NCBI RefSeq assembly: GCF_944327235.1
Contig: NZ_CALVHE010000013.1
Span: forward strand, 1-42,492
Length of the DNA: 42,492 nucleotides
Origin: an uncultured Desulfovibrio sp.
GTDB taxonomy: Bacteria; Desulfobacterota; Desulfovibrionia; Desulfovibrionales; Desulfovibrionaceae
Direction of reading: 5' to 3'
Shown: positions 24,916-32,208 of the stretch, in pieces
How positions within the stretch are numbered: the first letter of the stretch is position 1
Layout: every line of letters begins with the position of its first letter
The notes under the pieces: model-generated
Database searches by the model: none
What the model was told of the DNA's origin: nothing
What the model saw: only the letters and a program-made list of their open reading frames with translations
Translations under genes and position numbers: made by a program

Positions 24916-25650
24916 CTATTGGCTGCTCTTTGTGGGACGCCGCTGCTGATTGCGGATATAGCGCAGCATACGCGCATAGACAGGCTCGCTCGCATCCAGC
25001 AACATGGCCCGCTGCAAATGCTTGATGGCGGCTTCATCCTCACCGAGGGCGTGGAGGATACGCGCCATGTTGAAATGGGCATGGTCGTCATCCGGGGCAA
25101 GATCCAGCACGCGGCGGCTGAAGGCCAGCGCGGCCGAAGGATAGGAGAGCTGCCGCAGCTGCGCCCCGAAATCACGGAACATGTGCTTGTGCTGCGGCTG
25201 GATGCCTTCGCGCACGGAAGCGAGCTGCTCAAGCGCGGTGAAGGCGGTCTGCCGCTCCTTGGGCCGTTTGAGCCGGGCCAGCGTCTTGCGGAAGGTCTCG
25301 CGCATACCGGTCTCCACCAGACGCGCCTTGCGCTGCTGCTCAACGGAGGAAGCCTCCCCGAAAACATCCCCCGGCTCCGCCTGAGGCGGCGGGACGAAAC
25401 GCCCCACGACCTTGGACATGTCCAGCGAGCGCACCGGCATGGCCAGTATGGCGGGTTCCGCCGTGAACCGCTGGCTGAAGATGTCCGCCGTCATGCGTTC
25501 AGGATCGGCCACCGGCTGGAAGGCGTTGTTGAGCCGCTGCACGACAAAGCTGCCGGTCTCGGCTTCCCAGACGAAATACAGGGTCTTGCGCTGTCCGGAG
25601 GACTGCGCCGCCGCAACGGAATAGACGCCGATGAACTTGGGATTTCTCAT
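24916..25650 (-). CDS. TPR-containing protein of unknown function
   Basis: 244 residues. The N-terminal 70 residues look like a small beta domain (KTLYFVWEAETGSFVVQRLN). The C-terminal half has at least two TPR-like helix pairs (SYPSAALAFSRRVLDLAPDD, HAHFNMARILHALGEDEAAI, KHLQRAMLLDASEPVYARML). No signal peptide is seen. It is probably a scaffold for protein contacts and is co-transcribed with the AMIN gene downstream. The start is 86 bases from the divergent hypA, so the two share a short promoter region. The function is unknown. Confidence 0.75.
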   Translation of the reverse strand: MRNPKFIGVYSVAAAQSSGQRKTLYFVWEAETGSFVVQRLNNAFQPVADPERMTADIFSQRFTAEPAILAMPVRSLDMSKVVGRFVPPPQAEPGDVFGEASSVEQQRKARLVETGMRETFRKTLARLKRPKERQTAFTALEQLASVREGIQPQHKHMFRDFGAQLRQLSYPSAALAFSRRVLDLAPDDDHAHFNMARILHALGEDEAAIKHLQRAMLLDASEPVYARMLRYIRNQQRRPTKSSQ

Positions 25651-25736
25651 GCCCCGACTCTACATTATTTGGGCCGAATGGCAAGATTCCTCTCCATGCC
25701 TTTACGCGGCGGGCGCTTTGGGCTAGCATCCCGCAC

Positions 25737-26093
25737 ATGCACGAAATGGCCATAGCTCAGAACATCCTCGACATCGTCCGGGAAGAGATGGCGGCACGGC
25801 AGTGCACGCGCCTTGCCCGCATCGGCCTGGAATGCGGGGCGCTGTCCGGCGTGGAGCCGGAGTCCCTGCGCCTCAGTCTGGAAGCCCTGCTCGCCGGAGG
25901 CCCGTGGGCGGATGCCTCCCTTGAGCTGCACATCATCCCCCTGCGGCTGCGCTGTTTCAGCTGCGGCACCGAATTCGGCGGCGAATACGGACAGGATGCC
26001 CTCTGGCAGCCCTGCCCGCAGTGCGGGGAGCAGTTCGGCCACACGGTGGAGCAGGGCAAGGAACTGCGCATTTCCCATTTGGAAGCCTCATAG
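25737..26093 (+). CDS. hypA: Hydrogenase nickel incorporation protein HypA
   Basis: 118 residues. The essential nickel ligand His2 is present in the MHEM start, followed by ILDIVREEM. The zinc site has the two CxxC pairs CFSC (73-76) and CPQC (93-96). HypA inserts nickel into [NiFe] hydrogenase large subunits together with HypB, encoded next. No clear ribosome site precedes the ATG. A weak promoter-like pair (TTTACG 25701-25706, TAGCAT 25724-25729, spacer 17) would give a very short or no leader. Confidence 0.95.
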   Translation: MHEMAIAQNILDIVREEMAARQCTRLARIGLECGALSGVEPESLRLSLEALLAGGPWADASLELHIIPLRLRCFSCGTEFGGEYGQDALWQPCPQCGEQFGHTVEQGKELRISHLEAS

Positions 26094-26110
26094 GCCACAC
26101 AGGAGGACCC

Positions 26111-26791
26111 ATGCAGATACCCGTTGTTCGCAACGTCCTTGAAGCCAACGAAAAACTTGCCGATCAGGTGCGCGCCCGGCTGGATGCCGGCAAGATCTTG
26201 GCGCTCAACCTCATCTCCTCGCCCGGCGCGGGCAAGACCACCCTGCTGGAGCGCACCCTTGCCGACCTGTCCGGCGAGTTCCGCATGGCGGTCATCGAGG
26301 GCGACCTGCAGACGGATAACGACGCCCGCCGCGTGGCCGCCACGGGCGCGCAGGCGGTGCAGATCAATACGGAAGGCGGCTGCCACCTCAACAGCAGCAT
26401 GATCCTCCAGGCTCTGGACAATCTCTCTCTGGACGGGCTGGATATCCTTTTCATCGAAAACGTGGGCAACCTTGTCTGCCCGGTGGAATTCGACTGCGGC
26501 GAGGACGCCAAGATCGCCCTGCTCAGCGTGGCCGAGGGCGACGACAAGCCGGAGAAATATCCCCTGCTGTTCAACCTTGCCCGCGCCATGCTGCTCAACA
26601 AGATGGATCTGCTGCCCCATGTGGATTTCGACGTCCGGCGTGCCCGCGACTTCGCCACCCGCCTGAACCGGGAGCTGGCCATCTTTGAAGTCTCCTGCCG
26701 CAACGGGCAGGGGCTCGAAGGCTGGTACGACTGGCTGCGTGCCATGCGTCAGGCCAAGCTCGAGGGGCGGCTGCCCCGTCCTGAGCGCTGA
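26111..26791 (+). CDS. hypB: Hydrogenase maturation GTPase HypB
   Basis: 226 residues from ATG 26111, with AGGAGG at 26101-26106. P-loop SSPGAGKT (about 36-43), IEGDLQTDNDA, the metal-site segment GGCHLNSSMI, FIENVGNLVCP, and the guanine-binding LLNKMDL are all present. HypB hydrolyses GTP to drive nickel transfer with HypA. It has neither the His-rich stretch nor the N-terminal CxxCGC motif found in some HypB proteins, so nickel storage by this protein is unlikely. It is 17 bases after hypA. Confidence 0.95.
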   Translation: MQIPVVRNVLEANEKLADQVRARLDAGKILALNLISSPGAGKTTLLERTLADLSGEFRMAVIEGDLQTDNDARRVAATGAQAVQINTEGGCHLNSSMILQALDNLSLDGLDILFIENVGNLVCPVEFDCGEDAKIALLSVAEGDDKPEKYPLLFNLARAMLLNKMDLLPHVDFDVRRARDFATRLNRELAIFEVSCRNGQGLEGWYDWLRAMRQAKLEGRLPRPER

Positions 26792-26855
26792 TCTCGGATC
26801 GCGCCCTTTCTTTCACCTGTCTGTACGGCGGCGACTGCCGCCGGGAGGAACCTGC

Positions 26856-27344
26856 ATGAACTATCTGGGCAAACTGGCTGCCGCCCTGCTCCTTGCCGGA
26901 GGTCTGTCCGGCGGAGCGGTGCAGGCCGCGCCCTCCAGCCTGTCCCTGACGGACGACCCGGCGGACGACGCCCGCCCGCAGCTTGTGGAGCGCCACAGGC
27001 CGCAACGTCCCCATTGGGACAACCGTTATCACGGCGATCGCCGGAGGCCGCGTCCCCCCCACCACTACGCGCCTCCGCCGCCCCCACCGCCTCCCTATCC
27101 GGGAGCGCCCTACGGCTACGGGCCGTCCCCCTATGCGCCCAATTACCCCTTTGGCTATGATCCGCGGCGTCCGCAGCCCAACTATCCCTTCGGCTATGAT
27201 CCGCGCCCCCGGCCGCGCTTTGACGGCTATGACGGGTATGAGCGCCCGCCCAGACGGAACTGGAAGCCGTACCGGCGTCAGCCTCTGCCGCCGCCACCGC
27301 CCCCTCCGCCGCCGGCCTGGCCGGGATTCAACGGCTGGATATAG
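26856..27344 (+). CDS. Secreted Pro/Tyr/Arg-rich protein
   Basis: 162 residues from ATG 26856, preceded by GGGAGGAA. A classic signal peptide (LAAALLLAGGLSGGAVQA/AP, cleavage about residue 25) is followed by a basic, low-complexity protein with two runs of eight or nine prolines and a tandem NYPFGYDPR unit (present twice, about 97-117). No domain is recognised. It is probably periplasmic or surface-exposed. It may be co-transcribed with hypAB (64-base gap) and is followed by a terminator. Confidence 0.7.
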   Translation: MNYLGKLAAALLLAGGLSGGAVQAAPSSLSLTDDPADDARPQLVERHRPQRPHWDNRYHGDRRRPRPPHHYAPPPPPPPPYPGAPYGYGPSPYAPNYPFGYDPRRPQPNYPFGYDPRPRPRFDGYDGYERPPRRNWKPYRRQPLPPPPPPPPPAWPGFNGWI

Positions 27345-27359
27345 CCCCCTTCCGTGATG

Positions 27360-27384
27360 AACGCCGCCCTCCCGGGCGGCGTTT
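27360..27384 (+). terminator. Hairpin terminator after the Pro-rich gene
   Basis: A 10-bp stem AACGCCGCCC (27360-27369) and GGGCGGCGTT (27374-27383) with loop TCCC, starting 16 bases after the stop. The T run is short (TTTA), so termination strength is uncertain. Confidence 0.65.
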
Positions 27385-27487
27385 ACCGTTTCCCTCATCT
27401 TCTCCCGCAGAGCCGTCGCATATGGCCGCCCGGCATGACTGGCGGACTTCCGCCGGTACCGCTGCCATGCCCGGACACCCAGCCAGG

Positions 27488-27780
27488 AGCGTTTTCCGTT
27501 TGGAAAGCTTTGCGTTTCAAACCATACGACCTGCCGTTTCGCGGGGAAAACGCGTTTTTCCGCGCAGTTAGAGCGGATTCGCCTTGAAATCGTGTCCAAT
27601 TTCCATGCTGACGCTGCCCTCACACTACGGAAAAAGCGTGGTTTTTCCGTGTGTTCGGTTGCGGTAGTCGCTCTCGCGACTACCAGAGCAATCCACATTT
27701 TCAATGTGGAATTGCTATAGGGTCGGGCGGCGCTGTGTGGTCGCCTCGCGCCATGCCTTTTTCCATGGCAAAACGTTCTG
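27488..27780 (+). repeat. Composite repeat: type 1 interrupted by type 2
   Basis: The left part of type 1 (27488-27568: AGCGTTTTCCGTTTGG, AAACCATACGACCTGCCG) is followed by a full type 2 element (27569-27719) and then the right part of type 1 (27720-27780, ending GGCAAAACGTTCTG). This order suggests that type 2 inserted into type 1. It fills most of the gene-free stretch 27385-27875. The rest of that stretch holds only a weak GC hairpin (27815-27842) after the - strand gene. Confidence 0.8.
27569..27719 (+). repeat. Interspersed repeat type 2 (three hairpins), copy 1
   Basis: Bounded by TAGAGCGGATT and AATTGCTATA. It holds three consecutive inverted repeats: GGAAAAA/TTTTTCC, GGTAGTCGC/GCGACTACC, and a long stem AGCAATCCACATT with AATGTGGAATTGCT. 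It matches 36389-36538 with 8 substitutions and one 1-base gap (about 94 percent). Confidence 0.85.
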
Positions 27781-27875
27781 CCGGATGCAGTCCTTTCCGG
27801 CCTGAAATGCGGAACGGCCGCCGGCATGACGCCGACGGCCGCTGAAAAACCTGAGATCGTCCTGTCCGTGGCCCG

Positions 27876-28877
27876 TCAGGACTTGCCGCCCTTTTTCGGG
27901 GCGCTGCCGCGAGGCTCTCCGCCCTCGTCGGCCCGATAGGCGGCGATATCCACCAGCAGGGTGCGCGAGGCAGGATACAGGCTCACCGTAAAGAGCTGTA
28001 CGTCCTCTTCCGGCGCATCGGCTTCGCGCAGAGCCACCACCTGCGAACGCGGCGCCAGCATGATGGAGGCCTCTCCCGTCCCGGCGGCAAATATCAGATC
28101 GATGCCCTGTTCGAGGATGCGGTGGCGCTGTTCTTCTTCGATGGCGGCCATTTCCGTAAAATCCACGTCCATGCCCGGGAATTCCGCCTGCCAGAGGCAA
28201 TATCCCTGCGTATAAAGGGTCTGGAGCAGCGCGCGCAAGTGTTCGCGAGACAGCTCCTGCCGCAATTCCAGATGTTCCAGCGTGGCCGTGTCGGGATCGC
28301 CGGGGCCGGGCGTCAGCCGGGCCGCCCAGACGCGATCGGCAAAGCCGAGGCTGGTCAGTACGGCGCCATTTTCATCGTGGGGCGCATCCTTTTCCAGGAT
28401 GGCGCAGGCGTCCTGCATCTTCATGCCGGTACGGAAGCGAGTCAGCGCGCAGACAGGACGGCTGCCCGGTTCGGGCAGCAGGTTCCAGACTTTCCCCTGG
28501 CGGTGCTCCGTCTTGCCGTCCCGGTGGAGCAGGAGCAGACAACTTTCCTTGTGTTCGGCGCAGGCAGCCATGCCCTTGAGATCATCCAGAGCGATGCCCG
28601 TGAAGGTCCAGAGCGCAAAGCCCATATCGAGGCGGACATCCTGCTTGCCGCCCGGATTCTCCAGCGCATCTTCGCCGGACGGCGGCAGGTCCAGCCGGGC
28701 GAAACTTTCCTGCCGGGCCGTGCTGAAACGTACGCTCAACAGCTCCTGAGCGGTAAGGTTCCATATGCTCAGGGTCGGCGGTTCCGCCTCTTCCTCGGCG
28801 GGGGACGGAGACGCAAGGCCGCGCTGCGGCAGCAGCAGACAAAGAGCCAGAAGGAGCAGGAAAGCACGGTGCTGCAT
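27876..28877 (-). CDS. Secreted protein of unknown function
   Basis: 333 residues from ATG 28877, chosen because AGGA lies 7 bases upstream; a GTG at 28883 is also in frame. A signal peptide (AFLLLLALCLLLPQRGLA/SP) indicates export. The mature part contains four scattered cysteines in its middle (ACAEHKESC, PVCALTRF, QDACAIL) and ends in a Lys/Gly-rich tail (APKKGGKS). No family is recognised. It is preceded by 197 gene-free bases (28878-29074) in which I see nothing, and followed by a weak GC-rich hairpin at 27815-27842 and the composite repeat. Confidence 0.72.
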   Translation of the reverse strand: MQHRAFLLLLALCLLLPQRGLASPSPAEEEAEPPTLSIWNLTAQELLSVRFSTARQESFARLDLPPSGEDALENPGGKQDVRLDMGFALWTFTGIALDDLKGMAACAEHKESCLLLLHRDGKTEHRQGKVWNLLPEPGSRPVCALTRFRTGMKMQDACAILEKDAPHDENGAVLTSLGFADRVWAARLTPGPGDPDTATLEHLELRQELSREHLRALLQTLYTQGYCLWQAEFPGMDVDFTEMAAIEEEQRHRILEQGIDLIFAAGTGEASIMLAPRSQVVALREADAPEEDVQLFTVSLYPASRTLLVDIAAYRADEGGEPRGSAPKKGGKS

Positions 28878-29074
28878 GGTCACATCCTGAAACTGGTGCT
28901 TATGTGGGACCGGGTCATCACAAAAGACGCCGCGCCAGCGCGTCCGGCCGCAGGCTACGAGCGACAGACGGCGGCACGGGCCATGCGGGCACTTTTACCA
29001 GCCCGGCCCGCCGGAGGCAAGCCGTTGCCGGACGCTGAGGGCCGGTTCGGGCGCGCCGTTTTCCGGGCAGCCGC

Positions 29075-29581
29075 TCACGCGGCCCCCGCATCCACTTTCC
29101 GACGGCGCAGCGCTGTCAGCAGACGCCCCACCGCTTCCGGCCCGTCCGGGTCCGGCGGCGCGTCCGTGCGCAGCAGATCGAGCAACTTGCCGACCAGCGC
29201 CACGGCGTCCTCCACTTCTTCCACCCAGCAGGTCATGGCCCCGTGCAGCATGAGGCCCGGCGCTTCCAGCGGCCCGCGGATGCCCAGCAAGGGCACTCCC
29301 GCTCCGGCGGCAAGGCCCACTTCCACGCCGGCATCCTGACCGGAAGAACCGTAGTAGATCACCATGTCCGCCGTGAGACAGGCCTGACGACAAAAATCGA
29401 ATACCTGTCCGCCCGCCTGGTCGGTATCCATCCAGGCACGGCGCTGGGCGGGCGTCAGGCCCGGCGGCGGCGTGGCCTTCTCCGTCCAGTCGAGGATGCG
29501 GCAGCCCAGCGCCCGCAGGGCATTGCCCAGCAGACGCACGCCGTGTTTGTGGCGAAAGGAGCCGGCGATATAGATATCCAT
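29075..29581 (-). CDS. Nucleoside 2-deoxyribosyltransferase-like protein
   Basis: 168 residues, start ATG 29581. It begins DIYIAGSFRHKHGVRLLGN, like the YIAGP start of the family. A central ADMVIYYGSSGQDAGVEVGL has the conserved Asp-Gly and a Glu at the place of the catalytic nucleophile, followed by AAGAGVPLLGIRG. Enzymes of this fold transfer or hydrolyse the sugar of deoxynucleosides; the substrate is unknown here. It is the last gene of a - strand run, 41 bases after the adenosyltransferase. The ribosome site is weak. Confidence 0.65.
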   Translation of the reverse strand: MDIYIAGSFRHKHGVRLLGNALRALGCRILDWTEKATPPPGLTPAQRRAWMDTDQAGGQVFDFCRQACLTADMVIYYGSSGQDAGVEVGLAAGAGVPLLGIRGPLEAPGLMLHGAMTCWVEEVEDAVALVGKLLDLLRTDAPPDPDGPEAVGRLLTALRRRKVDAGAA

Positions 29582-29622
29582 CCGCGTGTACGATCCGTTG
29601 CTTGCGCGCGGCCGGGATGCCG

Positions 29623-30126
29623 CTAAAACTCTATGCCCCGCTGGGCCTTGACGCCGCTCTGGGCCTGATGCTTGATCTCGCCCATCTCCGTCACCAGATC
29701 GGCCATGTCCATGAGCCATTGGGGCGCATCGCGGCCGGACAGCACCAGATGGCAGCCCGCCGTCCGCGCCTCGCTCAGGAGCGTCTCCACTTCCGCCCGT
29801 TCGAGCAGACCGGCGCGCAGGGCATAGAGGCTTTCGTCCAGCAGCAGCATGTCCAGATGCGGCAGCTGTCCCCTGGCCCACCCCAGAAGCGTCAGAGCGG
29901 CGGCACGGTGCTCTTCCCGCTCTTCCTCCCGACGGAAGAAGCCGCGGCCGCCCGCCCGGAAGTTTTCGCCAAGCAGGCGCTCCAGCATGATCTGCTCTCC
30001 GGCGCGCACGTCCTTTTTCATGAACTGGCCGAAGCCGACGCGCAGCCCCTGCCCCAGCGCCCTCAGGGCCTGCCCCACGCAGGCGCTGGTCTTGCCCTTG
30101 CCGTTTCCCGTATAGATGAGGATCAT
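29623..30126 (-). CDS. cobO: Corrinoid (cob(I)alamin) adenosyltransferase, CobA/BtuR type
   Basis: 167 residues from ATG 30126, which overlaps the upstream stop as TGATG; ATG 30135 is an alternative. It has P-loop YTGNGKGKTSACVGQALRAL at the very start, VGFGQFMKKD, LLLDESLYALRAGLL (Walker B) and VLSGRDAPQWLMDMADLVTE, all diagnostic. It attaches the adenosyl group to cobalt of corrinoids using ATP. It lacks the N-terminal helical arm of the enteric BtuR (about 196 residues). The symbol is by family only. Confidence 0.9.
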   Translation of the reverse strand: MILIYTGNGKGKTSACVGQALRALGQGLRVGFGQFMKKDVRAGEQIMLERLLGENFRAGGRGFFRREEEREEHRAAALTLLGWARGQLPHLDMLLLDESLYALRAGLLERAEVETLLSEARTAGCHLVLSGRDAPQWLMDMADLVTEMGEIKHQAQSGVKAQRGIEF

Positions 30127-31136
30127 CAGCGCCATATCCCCGGCAAGACATATCCGCAGGCCGGACATATCCCGGCGGAGGGCCCCTTGAGCCGCACATG
30201 CCAGCCCTGACGCTCGATGCAGACGGCATTGCATTGCGGGCAATAGGTATTGCCGCCCTCGGCGCTGAGGACATTGCCGATGTAGACGAAGTGCAGTCCC
30301 TCGCCGCGAGCCAGCGCCCAGCAGTCTTCCAGCTGTCCCACCGGGGTCTCGGGGTGATCGGTCATGTGATAGGCCTTGCGGAAGGCCGTCAGATGCCACG
30401 GCGTGTCCGGCCCCAGTTCGTCCCGGATGAAGCGGGCCGCCGCGCGCAATTCGTCCGAACTGTCGTTGACGCCGGGGATGACCAGGGTCGTCACCTCCAC
30501 CCACCAGCCGAAGGCCTTCATGCGCTTGAGGTTGTCGAGCACCGGTTGCAGACGCCCGCCGCAATACTTGCGGTAAAAGCTCTCGCTGAAGCCCTTGAGG
30601 TCCACATTGGCCGCATGGATGCGCCGCTGGAGGGACACGAGGCAGTCCTCGCTCATGAAGCCATTGGTGACGAGGATGGTGCGCAGCCCCTGCTTGCGGG
30701 CCAGTCCGGCCGTGGGGAACACCAGTTCAAAGAATACCGTCGGTTCATTGTAGGTGAAGGCCATGCTTTCCGCGAAGTTGCGACGCGCCAGATCCACCAG
30801 GATGTCGGCGTCCACCTGACGGCCCGTCACCTTGCCGTCCTCGGCGGGACCGCGCGATATCTCGTGATTCTGGCAGAACAGGCAGGAAAAATTGCAGCCC
30901 GCGCTGCCGATGGAAAAGGTGCGCGTCCCGGGCAGGAAGTGATAGAGCGGCTTCTTCTCCACCGGATCGAGCGCCGTGCCCGTGATGACTTTTTCCACCA
31001 TGCTGACCAGCGTGCCGCGCAGGTTGGCCCGCACGCCGCACCGCCCGCGCTGTCCCGACGGGATGCGGCAGCGGTGCGCGCACAACGAACAATCCACCGT
31101 GCCGTCGGCACGGCTCTCCCCAAAAGCGGCGGGCAT
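30126..31136 (-). CDS. amrS: AmmeMemoRadiSam-system radical SAM enzyme
   Basis: 336 residues, start ATG 31136 with AGGAGG inside the end of the upstream gene. N-terminal cysteines (CSLCAHRC, GRCGV) are followed by TALDPVEKKPLYHFLPGTRT and the radical SAM cluster CNFSCLFC (Cys 81, 85, 88), then GWWVEVTTLVIPGVNDS and LTAFRKAYHMTDHPETP. A C-terminal zinc-ribbon-like CPQC...CPAC is present. This matches the AmrS family, related to pyruvate-formate-lyase activating enzymes. The usual partners AMMECR1 and MEMO are not in this window. The reaction is not established for this family member. Confidence 0.9.
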   Translation of the reverse strand: MPAAFGESRADGTVDCSLCAHRCRIPSGQRGRCGVRANLRGTLVSMVEKVITGTALDPVEKKPLYHFLPGTRTFSIGSAGCNFSCLFCQNHEISRGPAEDGKVTGRQVDADILVDLARRNFAESMAFTYNEPTVFFELVFPTAGLARKQGLRTILVTNGFMSEDCLVSLQRRIHAANVDLKGFSESFYRKYCGGRLQPVLDNLKRMKAFGWWVEVTTLVIPGVNDSSDELRAAARFIRDELGPDTPWHLTAFRKAYHMTDHPETPVGQLEDCWALARGEGLHFVYIGNVLSAEGGNTYCPQCNAVCIERQGWHVRLKGPSAGICPACGYVLPGIWR

Positions 31137-31137
31137 G

Positions 31138-32097
31138 TCAGCGCCTCCTGGAATACGGCATACGGCCTTGCGGCACGGCGCCGGGACGCGGCCTCGTGAC
31201 GCCGTTGCGCATACCCTGATTGAGGGGCATGACGCCGGGCGGATAGGGACCGGGGTCGCCCTGATAACCGGGATACCAGTGCCAGCCGTCCGTGGGCGGC
31301 GGAAAGATGCCGCCCGGATTCGGATTGGGATATTGTCCCGTGTTCTGTCCCGTATTTTGTCCGGGGACGCTCGGATAACTCGGAGTGATCGGCAAAGCCG
31401 GGATGCTCGGCTTCTGGCTCGGATAGCCGGGATAGCCGGGCTTCTGGCTCGGATACGTCGGCCTCTGACCGGGATACCCCGGATAGACCGGTCGCTGGCC
31501 GGGATCCATGCCGGATGTGGGCGGCCAGGGACGGGACGGCGCGCCGGGCCAGCCCGTCTGTCCGCTGGGGTAACGGTCGGGATAGCCGGGATAGCCGGGA
31601 TAGCCGGGACGATACGGCGGACGGAAACCGGGCCGGTCGGGCGGATACCCGGGCTGATAGCCCGGATACCCCGGATAGCCCGGCTGATAGCCGGGATAAC
31701 CGGACTGGCCGCCGGAGGAGCCCGAATTGGGATAGACCTGCGGGGCAAGATATATGGGGGCCTGCTGCCAGGCATTGGGGTCGGCATTCTGGCGCGGCGC
31801 GGTGACGTTCATTTCGATATCGCCGGTCTTTTCATCCCGTTCGATGGAGAGCTGTCCGCCGTTGGGCGCCGCCGAAGGCGCTTGCGTGGTGCCCCACTGC
31901 TCGTCAGGGCGCATGGCCCCTTCCTGAGGAGACGAGGCCGCAAGGGCTGCCCGGAGATCTCCCCCGAAGCCCAGTATGCACAGTGCCAGCCCGGCTGCCA
32001 GCCCAAGCCTGCCGGTCGTCCTGATCCAGGCCATCCCGCCTGTCGTCAGCGTACGGGATGGCGTCGCCTGCCCGGAAATGAAACGTTGTTTTTTCAT
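31138..32097 (-). CDS. Secreted Pro/Gly/Tyr-repeat protein
   Basis: 319 residues from ATG 32097. An in-frame ATG at 32034 gives a better signal peptide (RTTGRLGLAAGLALCILGFG) and may be the real start, because the best promoter leaves almost no leader for the first ATG. After about residue 125 the protein is dominated by repeats of GYPGYP/GYQPGYP and PSQKPGYPGYP units (DNA about 31370-31720), then a Pro-rich tail ending SRRR. No enzyme motif is seen. It is probably an extracytoplasmic, disordered, Tyr-rich structural or adhesive protein. It heads the amrS/cobO operon (1-base gap). Confidence 0.75.
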   Translation of the reverse strand: MKKQRFISGQATPSRTLTTGGMAWIRTTGRLGLAAGLALCILGFGGDLRAALAASSPQEGAMRPDEQWGTTQAPSAAPNGGQLSIERDEKTGDIEMNVTAPRQNADPNAWQQAPIYLAPQVYPNSGSSGGQSGYPGYQPGYPGYPGYQPGYPPDRPGFRPPYRPGYPGYPGYPDRYPSGQTGWPGAPSRPWPPTSGMDPGQRPVYPGYPGQRPTYPSQKPGYPGYPSQKPSIPALPITPSYPSVPGQNTGQNTGQYPNPNPGGIFPPPTDGWHWYPGYQGDPGPYPPGVMPLNQGMRNGVTRPRPGAVPQGRMPYSRRR

Positions 32098-32103
32098 GTT
32101 TTT

Positions 32104-32132
32104 AGTATAGCAGCGCCGTCAGCGGGGGTCTA
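32104..32132 (-). promoter_or_regulatory. Promoter of the Pro/Gly/Tyr-repeat gene operon
   Basis: On the - strand, TAGACC (32132-32127) and TATACT (32109-32104) are separated by 17 bases. The -10 box ends 6 bases before the ATG at 32097, so a transcript from here would be leaderless for that ATG or begin about 63 bases before the ATG at 32034. Confidence 0.5.
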
Positions 32133-32208
32133 CGAAAAAATGCCGGGGAAAGCCGCTTGGGATTTATGAAAAAATATGCTATCAACGAGCGTCGCAAGGA
32201 GGCACTTT

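Noticed and set aside
23776..25755. 659-residue + strand frame across 23776-25755
   Set aside because: It runs antisense through the AMIN and TPR genes and through the terminator at 23844-23871; the translation is Arg-rich shadow sequence.
27488..27720. Small frames in the repeat clusters (also near 33640 and 36357) that share peptide sequence such as FKPYDLPFRG
   Set aside because: The shared peptides only reflect translated copies of the intergenic repeat.
31370..31720. Regularly spaced short repeats that could suggest a CRISPR array
   Set aside because: The repeats (GGGATAGCC-like) are codon repeats for GYPGYP units inside an open frame; there are no unique spacers of constant length and no cas genes.
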